64,000 bases of DNA from CADEED01 sp036677145. GTDB taxonomy: Bacteria > Pseudomonadota > Gammaproteobacteria > Steroidobacterales > Steroidobacteraceae. The position numbers were made by a program, and so were the translations under genes. Every line of letters starts with the position of its first letter. Position 1 is the first letter of the stretch. The notes under the pieces were generated by a model, which made no database searches, was not told where the DNA came from, and worked only from the letters and a program-made list of their open reading frames with translations. Below, in pieces: positions 7,181-15,041 of the stretch. The stretch spans positions 1 through 64,000 of the forward strand of contig JAKFFF010000096.1 in NCBI GenBank assembly GCA_036677145.1. Reading direction: 5' to 3'.

Positions 7181-9136
7181 ATGGGCAAGGTAATCGGCAT
7201 CGATCTGGGAACCACCAATTCCTGCGTCGCAATCATGGAAGGCGGCAAGCCGCGCGTCATCGAGAACAGCGAGGGTGATCGCACCACGCCGTCCATCGTC
7301 GCGTTCACCAAGGACAACGAGGTCCTGGTGGGTCAGTCCGCCAAGCGCCAGGCCGTCACCAATCCGCAGAACACGCTGTTCGCGGTCAAGCGCCTCATCG
7401 GACGCAAGTTCGATGACGCCGTCGTGCAGAAAGACATCAAGATGGTGTCTTACAAGATCGTGAAGGCCGACAACGGCGACGCGTGGGTCGAGGCCCAGGG
7501 CGAGAAGAAGGCCCCACCGGAAATTTCCGCGCGCGTGCTCATGAAGATGAAGAAGACCGCCGAGGATTTCCTCGGTGAGCCGGTGACCGAAGCCGTCATC
7601 ACCGTACCCGCTTATTTCAACGACTCGCAGCGCCAGGCGACCAAGGACGCCGGCCGCATCGCGGGTCTCGAAGTCAAACGTATCATCAACGAACCCACCG
7701 CGGCCGCGCTTGCCTACGGCCTCGACAAGGCCGGCAAGGATCGCAAGATCGCCGTGTATGACCTTGGTGGCGGCACCTTCGACGTCTCCGTCATCGAAAT
7801 CGCCGACATCGACGGCGAGCGTCAGTTCGAAGTTCTATCTACCAATGGCGACACCTTCCTCGGTGGCGAAGACTTCGACCTGCGCATCATCAATTTCCTC
7901 GCGGACGAGTTCCTCAAGGAGTCCGGCGTCGACGTGCGCAAGGATCCGCTGGCCGTGCAGCGCCTGAAAGAGGCCGCCGAGAAGGCCAAGATCGAACTGT
8001 CCTCGAGCCAGCAGACCGACGTGAACCTGCCGTACATCACGGCGGATGCGTCCGGTCCGAAGCACCTCAACATCAAGCTCACCCGCGCCAAGCTGGAGAG
8101 CCTGGTCGAAGAACTCGTAAAGCGGACCATCGAGCCCTGCCGGACGGCGCTCAAGGATGCTGGCGTGGGCACGCAGGACATCGCCGAGGTCATCCTCGTT
8201 GGTGGTCAGACGCGTATGCCGCTCGTGCAGAAGTACGTGAAGGAATTCTTCGGCAAGGAGCCGCGCAAGGATGTGAATCCTGACGAAGCCGTCGCCGTTG
8301 GCGCGGCCATCCAGGGCGGCGTGCTCGCGGGCGAAGTGAAGGACGTGTTGCTGCTCGACGTGACGCCGCTGTCGCTCGGCATCGAGACGCTCGGTGGTGT
8401 GATGACCAAGCTCATCGAGAAGAACACCACGATTCCGACCAAGACGTCGCAGACGTTCTCGACCGCGGATGACGGTCAGAGCGCGGTCACGATTCACGTG
8501 TTGCAGGGCGAACGCGATCGCGCTGGCGACAACAAGTCGCTGGGCAAGTTCGATCTCACGGACATCCCGCCGCAGCCGCGAGGCATGCCGCAGATCGAGG
8601 TCACCTTCGACATTGATGCGAACGGCATCATGCACGTCACGGCGAAGGACAAGGCCACGGGCAAGGAACAGAAGATCGCCATCAAGGCGTCTTCGGGCCT
8701 GTCCGAGGAAGAGATCAAGCGCATGGTGTCGGATGCCGAGGCGCACGCCGAGGAAGACAAGAAATTCCGCGAGGTCGTGGAATCCCGTAATCGCGCGGAT
8801 CAGCTCGTCCATGCCGTTGAGAAGTCCCTCAAGGATCTCGGAGACAAGGTCGATGGTGGCGAACGCGCGAAGGTAGAGTCCGCGTTGTCGGATCTGCGCA
8901 GTGTTCTCAAGGGCGACGACAAGGCCGCCATCGACAAGAAGGCCGAGGCGCTCATGCAGGCCTCCGCCAACATCGCGCAACAGGCCGCGGCCGCCCAGTC
9001 GGGCGGTGGCGCGGAGGCAGGTGGTGCGGCCGGCGGCGCGAGCGCGGACGGCGCCGGTTCTTCGACTGGAAAGGGCAACGACGACGCCGTCGACGCCGAG
9101 TTCGAGGAAGTGAAGGACAAGAAGAAGGCGTCCTAA
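7181..9136 (+). CDS. dnaK: Molecular chaperone DnaK (Hsp70)
   Basis: 651-residue Hsp70. The ATPase domain (~1-385) starts VIGIDLGTTNSCVAIMEGG and contains the phosphate motifs YDLGGGTFDVSVIEI and ILVGGQTRMP. The interdomain linker is EVKDVLLLDVTPLSLG. The substrate-binding domain follows, then a helical lid, a Gly/Ala/Ser-rich tail (~600-635) and the conserved EEVKD terminus that helps cooperation with DnaJ. An 87 bp gap after grpE includes CTTGAAA (7107-7113), a sigma-32-like -35 element without a convincing -10, so a secondary promoter is possible. The ribosome binding site is GCGGAGA. Confidence 0.98.
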   Translation: MGKVIGIDLGTTNSCVAIMEGGKPRVIENSEGDRTTPSIVAFTKDNEVLVGQSAKRQAVTNPQNTLFAVKRLIGRKFDDAVVQKDIKMVSYKIVKADNGDAWVEAQGEKKAPPEISARVLMKMKKTAEDFLGEPVTEAVITVPAYFNDSQRQATKDAGRIAGLEVKRIINEPTAAALAYGLDKAGKDRKIAVYDLGGGTFDVSVIEIADIDGERQFEVLSTNGDTFLGGEDFDLRIINFLADEFLKESGVDVRKDPLAVQRLKEAAEKAKIELSSSQQTDVNLPYITADASGPKHLNIKLTRAKLESLVEELVKRTIEPCRTALKDAGVGTQDIAEVILVGGQTRMPLVQKYVKEFFGKEPRKDVNPDEAVAVGAAIQGGVLAGEVKDVLLLDVTPLSLGIETLGGVMTKLIEKNTTIPTKTSQTFSTADDGQSAVTIHVLQGERDRAGDNKSLGKFDLTDIPPQPRGMPQIEVTFDIDANGIMHVTAKDKATGKEQKIAIKASSGLSEEEIKRMVSDAEAHAEEDKKFREVVESRNRADQLVHAVEKSLKDLGDKVDGGERAKVESALSDLRSVLKGDDKAAIDKKAEALMQASANIAQQAAAAQSGGGAEAGGAAGGASADGAGSSTGKGNDDAVDAEFEEVKDKKKAS

Positions 9137-9171
9137 CTATTTGAGAAGTCCTCGGGAGGGGACGACGCCAG

Positions 9172-10317
9172 ATGTCGAAACGTGATTACTACAAGGTGCT
9201 CGATCTGCCGCGCACCGCGACCGAGGCTGACGTCAAGAAGGCCTACCGTCGGCTTGCGATGAAATATCACCCGGACCGCAATCCGGGTGACAAGGACGCG
9301 GAGGAGAACTTCAAGGAAGCCAAGGAGGCTTACGAGGTTCTTTCCGAGACCGACAAGCGCGCCATTTACGACCAGCACGGACACGCGGGCATCGACGCCT
9401 CGCGCCAGGGCGGTGGCGCGCGCGGCGGGTTCCAGGGCGGCGACGCGTTCGGCGAAATGTTCGGCGAGATGTTCGGCGACATTTTCGGCGGCGGGCGCCG
9501 AGGCGGCGGCCGGTCGCAGGTGTTCCGCGGTGCGGACCTCAAATACGAGCTCGAGATCGATCTCAACCAGGCCGTGTTCGGTTATTCGGTCGAGATCGAT
9601 GTCGCGAAGCTCACCGAGTGTGAAACCTGCGGCGGCAGCGGCGCGGCCAAGGGCCACAAACCGGTAACCTGCGAAACCTGCAACGGCGTAGGTCAGGTGC
9701 GCATTTCGCAGGGTTTTTTCCAGTTGCAGCAGCCGTGTCCGAAGTGCCGCGGCTCGGGCACCATCATCAAGAATCCCTGCGACAGCTGCCTCGGGCAGGG
9801 TCGCGTTCGCCGAAACAAGCGGCTCGCGGTGAAGATTCCCGCCGGCGTGGATACCGGCGATCGCATCCGCCTGTCGGGCGAGGGCGAATCGGGACGCAAC
9901 GGCGGACCACCGGGCGATCTGTACGTCGAAGTGCACGTACGCGAACACGAGATCTTCGAACGCGATGGTGAACATCTGTCGTGCGAAGTGCCGGTGAGTT
10001 TCGCGACCGCGGTGCTGGGCGGAGCCGTCGAGGTTCCAACGCTTGACGGTCACGTGTCGCTCAAGATTCCCTCGGAGACGCAGTCGGGACGCGTATTCCG
10101 GCTGCGCGACAAGGGCGTGAAGCCCGTGCGCGGCGGAGCGCGCGGCGATCTGTTCTGTCGCGTCGTTGTCGAGACGCCCGTGCATCTCAACGCCGATCAG
10201 CGCGAATTGCTGCGCAAGTTCGACGAATCGCTCAAGAAGGACGCGCACAAGCACGCGCCGCGCGGCGAAAGTTTCTTCGAAGGTGTGAAGCGATTCTTCT
10301 CGAGCGAGCCAACCTAG
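9172..10317 (+). CDS. dnaJ: Chaperone DnaJ (type I Hsp40)
   Basis: 381-residue DnaJ that stimulates DnaK ATPase and hands over substrates. The J domain occupies ~1-70 with the HPD motif in MKYHPDRNPG. A Gly/Phe-rich linker follows (~75-115). The zinc-finger region (~150-205) has all four repeats: CETCGGSG, CETCNGVG, CPKCRGSG and CDSCLGQG. Two C-terminal beta domains complete the protein. It starts 35 bp after dnaK with GGGAGGGG as ribosome binding site and closes the heat-shock operon. Confidence 0.98.
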   Translation: MSKRDYYKVLDLPRTATEADVKKAYRRLAMKYHPDRNPGDKDAEENFKEAKEAYEVLSETDKRAIYDQHGHAGIDASRQGGGARGGFQGGDAFGEMFGEMFGDIFGGGRRGGGRSQVFRGADLKYELEIDLNQAVFGYSVEIDVAKLTECETCGGSGAAKGHKPVTCETCNGVGQVRISQGFFQLQQPCPKCRGSGTIIKNPCDSCLGQGRVRRNKRLAVKIPAGVDTGDRIRLSGEGESGRNGGPPGDLYVEVHVREHEIFERDGEHLSCEVPVSFATAVLGGAVEVPTLDGHVSLKIPSETQSGRVFRLRDKGVKPVRGGARGDLFCRVVVETPVHLNADQRELLRKFDESLKKDAHKHAPRGESFFEGVKRFFSSEPT

Positions 10318-10344
10318 CCTGGCTACTGCCTCGGAACGGGCCGT

Positions 10345-10878
10345 TCAGCTGTCCGGCGGCGACACCAATCCCGCGTCGTAGAGCGCAGCGCTCGAAGCGG
10401 ACTGCTTGCCGAGGATCTCGAACGGGTGCGGCGAAAGGTCCGCGCCGACATTCTCACGGCCTCGTCCGGTGACGATGGCAGCCGGCAGGGCGACCCGGTC
10501 CGTGCGCTCGTCAGCAACGTAAGCGAATGTATGGGGATCGGACTTCGTGTGCGAAAACGAAGGCGTGTCGCCCAGCGCGATCGCGTCGCGCGACAGCCGC
10601 TGTTCGATCAATGAATTGTCGAACAGCTCGAGATTGAAGTCGGCGGCGTCTGTGCTCAGCGTCAACAGCAGGGTTTGCGTCCCCGGGTGCTTGAGGCCGG
10701 GGTCGATCTCGACCGCGTCGCGAATGAGACCGAACATCCCGCGGGCCGTCGGTGGATCACCGCCGAAATCGTCACCGGGTTGACCGCCAACCGAACCGCC
10801 GCGCCCCGGCATCGCGTGGCTGACGAACAAAACGAGCGTGCTCAGAAACACAACGAACCAATTGATCGGACGACGCAT
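10345..10878 (-). CDS. Exported or membrane-anchored hypothetical protein
   Basis: 177 residues, not recognised. Residues 1-25 (MRRPINWFVVFLSTLVLFVSHA) form a signal peptide or signal anchor. A Gly-rich stretch (PGRGGSVGGQPGDDFGGD) follows, then a mixed charged domain with no family motif I can name. The ATG at 10878 has AAGGTGG at proper spacing, better than the GTG at 10887. It is convergent with dnaJ (27 bp between stops) and stands alone. Codon use looks like that of the neighbours, so it is probably a real gene, but function is unknown. Confidence 0.6.
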   Translation of the reverse strand: MRRPINWFVVFLSTLVLFVSHAMPGRGGSVGGQPGDDFGGDPPTARGMFGLIRDAVEIDPGLKHPGTQTLLLTLSTDAADFNLELFDNSLIEQRLSRDAIALGDTPSFSHTKSDPHTFAYVADERTDRVALPAAIVTGRGRENVGADLSPHPFEILGKQSASSAALYDAGLVSPPDS

Positions 10879-11023
10879 GGGTACCACCTTCCATCCTCTC
10901 GCGGTGTCATGGAGCGTTGCGCGTCCCCTGTCTCCTGTCTGTGGTCACGTTGAGTGAATTCGTCGAGAACTGTGCGAATCGATGCCGCTACACTTTTTCA
11001 CAGTTTCAGCGGGTGATTGAGCG

Positions 11024-11914
11024 ATGCTTCGCTTCGAGATGCGTGTGCGCGAAAATATCCTGAAAATCACGGCCTTGTGGGCCCTGTGCGCGTTGGCGCA
11101 TGCGCAGGACGTGGCGACCTCGCCAGCGGTCCCGCCGCCTCCACCGGAGCGGCATTGGCGGCTCGGGGCGGCCTTCGGTTACGGAGAGCGTTCCAATCCA
11201 CTGATCCAGTCCGAGGACATCCCAGTCATCGTCGACCTGGACATCGCCTGGTTCGGCAAGCGCTGGTTCTTCGACAACGGCGACATCGGCTTCACGTTGT
11301 CCGACCGACCGCGATCCACCACCAGCCTGGTCGCGCGGCTCAACAGCGATCGCGTGTTCTTCGGCAAGACGAACACCCGCTACGTGAATTTCGCGTACAC
11401 CGGCAACGGCGATTTCGCCCCACTGCCGGCCACTTCCGAAGGCGCTCCCGTGGAAGCTCCCATCGAGGTCGAGCCCCCGGATCGCGACTACGCCATCGAG
11501 CTGGGCGTCGAAAGCCTGATCGACGTCGAATGGGGTGCGGTGACGCTGCGTGCCTTCCACGACGCAAGCAACACTCACGGTGGGTACGAGTTGTCCGCGG
11601 ATTTCTCGCGGCGCTGGACAGTGCGCCGCCTGTCGTTCGCACCCATGCTGGGTGTTTCCTACAAGAGCGAAAAGCTCAACGATTACTACTGGGGAGTCAG
11701 CGAGCGCGAAGCCAACGTCGCGTTGCCCGCGTACCATGCCGGCGGGGGTTTCGCCTTCGAAGGCGGCCTCCTGGCTAACTACTATCTGTCACCGAATCTG
11801 CGCGTGGCCCTGTCGTTCAACTACGAGCGCTTGTCCGATGATGTCGCCGCGAGCCCGCTCGCAGAGGATGACCACGTGTTCGCGTATTTCTCCGGACTTG
11901 CCTGGACCTTCTGA
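11024..11914 (+). CDS. MipA/OmpV family outer membrane protein
   Basis: 296 residues with a signal region (hydrophobic ILKITALWALCALAHAQ, ~12-28) then a beta-rich body typical of MipA/OmpV: RLGAAFGYGERSNPL, VIVDLDIAWFGKRWFFDNGDIGFTL, LFAPMLGVSYKSEKLNDYYWGVS-like strands (here RRLSFAPMLGVSYKSEKLNDYYWGV) and a C-terminal AYFSGLAWTF ending in Phe, the usual barrel-assembly signal. MipA in E. coli is a scaffold between MltA and PBP1B; OmpV relatives are outer membrane proteins of uncertain function. It opens an operon with a DUF3019 protein and a two-component system, which implies envelope-stress or peptide sensing. Confidence 0.85.
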   Translation: MLRFEMRVRENILKITALWALCALAHAQDVATSPAVPPPPPERHWRLGAAFGYGERSNPLIQSEDIPVIVDLDIAWFGKRWFFDNGDIGFTLSDRPRSTTSLVARLNSDRVFFGKTNTRYVNFAYTGNGDFAPLPATSEGAPVEAPIEVEPPDRDYAIELGVESLIDVEWGAVTLRAFHDASNTHGGYELSADFSRRWTVRRLSFAPMLGVSYKSEKLNDYYWGVSEREANVALPAYHAGGGFAFEGGLLANYYLSPNLRVALSFNYERLSDDVAASPLAEDDHVFAYFSGLAWTF

Positions 11915-11918
11915 TCCG

Positions 11919-12320
11919 ATGCCAAGATTTTCACGATTGATCATTGCGTGTTGTCTCGCGGGCTGCCTGCCGGCCGCCGCCGATGTCCCCGGCGTGCGCC
12001 TCTTCGTGAAGCCGCTGCTGTGTGTCACCGACCGTGATGCTCCCGTGTGCACGATGACCTTCAACATCCACTGGAAGAGTGACACGGCCGGCGAGTACTG
12101 CCTGAACGACAGCGCATTGAGCGCGCCGATGCGCTGCTGGGCAAGCGCGCTGTCGGGCACCTTCTCGCAGCGCCGCGAGGTGAGCGAGGCATTCGCCTAT
12201 TGGCTCGGAGCACCCGGTGGCGCGCAACGCGCCGCCGAGGTGAAAATCGAAGTGCTGCGACTGGACTCGGCCGACCGGCGGCGCGAGCGGCGTACGCGCC
12301 ACGTCTGGGACGTCCTGTGA
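11919..12320 (+). CDS. DUF3019 family exported protein, possible lipoprotein
   Basis: 133 residues with signal MPRFSRLIIACCLAGC; L-A-G-C at residues 13-16 is a lipobox, so it may be lipidated, although cleavage after the following Ala run is also possible. The mature part has paired cysteines (LLCVTDRDAPVCTM, YCLNDS, MRCWAS) typical of DUF3019, a small periplasmic family of unknown function often encoded beside MipA and an OmpR-type system. It begins 4 bp after the mipA-like gene and its stop overlaps the GTG of the response regulator (GTGA), so the genes are translationally coupled. Confidence 0.75.
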   Translation: MPRFSRLIIACCLAGCLPAAADVPGVRLFVKPLLCVTDRDAPVCTMTFNIHWKSDTAGEYCLNDSALSAPMRCWASALSGTFSQRREVSEAFAYWLGAPGGAQRAAEVKIEVLRLDSADRRRERRTRHVWDVL

Positions 12321-13036
12321 ACGCTTCGAACATCGACATCCTGCTCATCGAAGACGATGCCCGCCTCGCCGAGCTCACGGCCACCTATCTCGGGCAGAAC
12401 GGCTTGCGGGTCTGCGTGGAAGGGCGCGGCGATCGCGCGTTGCAGCGCTTCGCCCAGGAGCGACCTCGGCTGGTGCTGCTCGACCTGCAGTTGCCCGGCA
12501 AGGATGGCCTGAGCATCTGCCGTGAAATGCGGCGCGGCCACGATGTGCCCATCCTGATCCTGACGGCGCGCGATACCGACTTCGATCACGTCATCGGGCT
12601 CGAAGCGGGCGCCGACGACTACGTCATGAAACCGGTCGATCCCATGGTGCTGCTCGCGCGCGTGCGCGCGCTGTTGCGTCGTACCGAGCGCGGCGCGTCG
12701 ACTGGTGAGCGCAAGGCCGACCTGCTGCTCGGGGCGTTGCGTATCAGCGAGACCTCGCGCGAGGTGTGGCTGCAGGGTCGGCCTGTGCCGCTCACGACCC
12801 AGGAATTCGAGTTGCTCAGTCTGCTCGCGCGGCGTGCCGGCGAGCTCGTGAGTCGCGATGAAGTATTCCGCAACATGCGCGGAATCGACTACGACGGACT
12901 CGATCGTTCGATCGATGGCCGGGTTTCCAAGCTGCGCCGCAAGCTTGGCGACGATGCGTCGGCGCCTTCGCGCATCAAGACGGTGTGGGGCAAGGGCTAT
13001 CTACTGGTTCCGGACGCCTGGGAAGTCACCGCTTGA
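12317..13036 (+). CDS. OmpR-family response regulator (partner of MipA/DUF3019)
   Basis: 239 residues from the GTG at 12317, which overlaps the previous stop as GTGA. The receiver domain (~7-120) has the acidic pair in LLIEDDARL, phosphoacceptor D56 in LLLDLQLPGKDG, the conserved Thr in ILTARD and Lys in DDYVMKPVDP. The C-terminal winged helix (~135-235) has TTQEFELLSLLARRAGELVSRDEVF and GRVSKLRRKLGDD, with KTVWGKGYLLVP at the end. It likely regulates its own operon. The next gene, a sensor kinase, starts in the stop codon of this one. Confidence 0.93.
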   Translation: MNASNIDILLIEDDARLAELTATYLGQNGLRVCVEGRGDRALQRFAQERPRLVLLDLQLPGKDGLSICREMRRGHDVPILILTARDTDFDHVIGLEAGADDYVMKPVDPMVLLARVRALLRRTERGASTGERKADLLLGALRISETSREVWLQGRPVPLTTQEFELLSLLARRAGELVSRDEVFRNMRGIDYDGLDRSIDGRVSKLRRKLGDDASAPSRIKTVWGKGYLLVPDAWEVTA

Positions 13037-14319
13037 AGGAGTGGCTCGCGGCCGGCGAGCGCGGCCTGTTCGTCCGCTCGTACGTGGTGCTGGCCGGCGG
13101 CCTGTTGATGGTCGCCATCCTGCTCGACCTGGGATTCGATGCACTGCAGGCGCGCCACGTGCGCGCCGCCGATCCGTGGCTGGAATCCACGCTGCGCCTC
13201 ATGGAGAGCGAACTCGCGGCCGTACCCCAAGAGGCGCGCGACGAGAAGGCGGCCGAACTCGGCCAACGGCTTGGACTCGAACTCGCACTGCTCGAAGCGG
13301 GCGACATCTCCAGCGCCACACCACTCGGAGATGCGCCGCGCGAACTGGTCGATGATTCCGGCCGCGTCCATTACCTGTGGCGCTCGGCGGCGCTCAATGG
13401 CGCGATCCGGCTCGGTCCTTTCACGCCGCCAGCCGAAGGGTGGCTGACGCGATTCCTGCCGGTGATTTTTTATGGCTCCATCCTGCTCATCGTCGGATGG
13501 TGGCTGAAACCGCTGCTCACGGATCTGCGCGTGTTGACCGAGGCCTCGCAGAAATTCGCGTCTGACTACCGGGAACCGCTCGATACCGCGCACCGCACCA
13601 CCCAGCTGCGCAGCCTGGCGCGCAATCTCGACGACATGTCGGCGCGAGTCAGTCAGCTCATACAGAGCCAGAAGGAGATGACTGCCGCGTTGTCGCACGA
13701 GATGCGCACGCCCCTGGCGCGGGTGCGCTTCGCCGTCGCCGTGCTCGAGGGTGAAGTCGACGAACGGCTGCACCTGCAATTGCGGGCGGTGAGCGCCGAC
13801 GTGCAGCAGATCGACGACCTGATCTCCGACATGCTCGACTACGCGCGGCTCGACCATCCGGGACTGCGGATGGATTTGCAGTCGGTTGCCGTCGCGCCGT
13901 GGCTCAGCGGCGTGCTGGCCTCATGCCCCTCCCGCGATCGCAACGTAACGACGGTCCGGCGCGATGATCTGGAAACCTTGCGGATGGAGCCGCGGCTCAT
14001 GGAGCTGGCGCTGAGCAATCTGCTCGCGAACGCACTGCGATATGCGCGGCGTAACGTACGCATCGAAGTGGCGCGTGAGAAGGGGCTGTGTCGACTCGTG
14101 GTCGAGGACGACGGCGAGGGCATTCCGGAGGATCAGCGCGCGGCGGTATTCCACGCGTTCACGCGACTCGACACCAGCCGCAATCGCGATACGGGCGGCT
14201 TCGGCCTGGGGCTCGCCATCGTGGCGCGGATCGCCGCGTTGCATCGCGGCCGCGCGATAGCTGAAGCCAGCGCCAGCCTCGGGGGCGCGCGTCTCGCACT
14301 CGAGTGGCCGGACCCCTGA
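13033..14319 (+). CDS. Sensor histidine kinase (partner of MipA/DUF3019)
   Basis: 428 residues from TTG at 13033, overlapping the response-regulator stop (TTGA), with GGGAAG as ribosome binding site. TM1 spans ~13-33 and TM2 ~138-160 (FLPVIFYGSILLIVGWWL), enclosing a ~105-residue periplasmic sensor. HAMP-like linker, then HisKA with phosphoacceptor H222 in ALSHEMRTPLARVRF. The ATP-binding domain has N box NLLANALRYA, G1 DDGEGIPEDQRAAVF and G2 GGFGLGLAIV. The 3' 187 bp overlap the 3' end of the acid phosphatase gene on the other strand. Confidence 0.93.
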   Translation: MKEWLAAGERGLFVRSYVVLAGGLLMVAILLDLGFDALQARHVRAADPWLESTLRLMESELAAVPQEARDEKAAELGQRLGLELALLEAGDISSATPLGDAPRELVDDSGRVHYLWRSAALNGAIRLGPFTPPAEGWLTRFLPVIFYGSILLIVGWWLKPLLTDLRVLTEASQKFASDYREPLDTAHRTTQLRSLARNLDDMSARVSQLIQSQKEMTAALSHEMRTPLARVRFAVAVLEGEVDERLHLQLRAVSADVQQIDDLISDMLDYARLDHPGLRMDLQSVAVAPWLSGVLASCPSRDRNVTTVRRDDLETLRMEPRLMELALSNLLANALRYARRNVRIEVAREKGLCRLVVEDDGEGIPEDQRAAVFHAFTRLDTSRNRDTGGFGLGLAIVARIAALHRGRAIAEASASLGGARLALEWPDP

Positions 14320-15041
14320 AGCTCCGCCAGCGCCGCGCGCAGTTCGGGCGCCGCCTTTGCCGCGGCGGCGCGGTAGTCGGGCGAGGCGAGCAGCTGTTGC
14401 ACCAGCCATTCCGCGCCGATGCGTCCCGCCGCCAGGTCGCTCGGAAAATGTACGCCGCACACCGCGCGCGCCCGCGCGAATTCGTCCGCCCGGGCCAGCA
14501 GCTTCGCGCGCCGTTGCGGCACCATCTCCGCCAGTAGATAGGCAATGACGTAGCCGTAGGTCGAATGACCGCTGGGGTAGGACCGGTCGCCGGCGACGTC
14601 ACCGATGCAAGGCTCGACTGTGGGATCGACCACATACGGACGGCTGCGCGCGAACTTGCGCTTCGGCGCGCGCACGTATCGGCTCACATCGTCTTCCACA
14701 TCCTCCATGAGCGATTGCAATGCAGGCAGGCGCGGCGGGTGACGCGCGTCGAATCCCAGCGCGGCATAAAACCGGTCGACATCCTTGCGACGGTCTGCGT
14801 GCGCCGCCGCGACGTCGGCCTGCGTGCGATTTTTCTGGAGATCGAGGAGCACATCGAGCTCGCGCCGTTCCTCGGGTGATCCCTCCAACGGCGGCGGTGG
14901 AAACACGGCGACGAACGCGGAGGTGTCCTCCGGCAGAAATCGCGCTGGCCGATGCTCGGACCAACGCCATGCGCCGGCCGCGATCACGACGAAGGCGATG
15001 CCACCTGCGATCCACCTGGCTTTTCCCACCGGCATGCGCAT
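14133..15041 (-). CDS. PAP2-superfamily class A acid phosphatase
   Basis: 302 residues. The N-terminus (WIAGGIAFVVIAAGAWRW) is a signal anchor, so the enzyme is exported or membrane tethered. The three PAP2 phosphatase motifs are intact: KRKFARSRP, the PSGHST core with catalytic His, and RAVCGVHFPSD with the His-Asp pair. The order and spacing match the PhoN type of class A nonspecific acid phosphatases. ATG 15041 shares its A with the glpK stop (TGATG), so the two are translationally coupled; ATG 15035 is an alternative. After the catalytic core, ~60 Arg/Ala/Pro-rich residues are encoded antisense to the conserved ATP-binding end of the histidine kinase. Confidence 0.88.
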   Translation of the reverse strand: MRMPVGKARWIAGGIAFVVIAAGAWRWSEHRPARFLPEDTSAFVAVFPPPPLEGSPEERRELDVLLDLQKNRTQADVAAAHADRRKDVDRFYAALGFDARHPPRLPALQSLMEDVEDDVSRYVRAPKRKFARSRPYVVDPTVEPCIGDVAGDRSYPSGHSTYGYVIAYLLAEMVPQRRAKLLARADEFARARAVCGVHFPSDLAAGRIGAEWLVQQLLASPDYRAAAAKAAPELRAALAELQGSGHSSARRAPPRLALASAIARPRCNAAIRATMASPRPKPPVSRLRLVSSRVNAWNTAAR

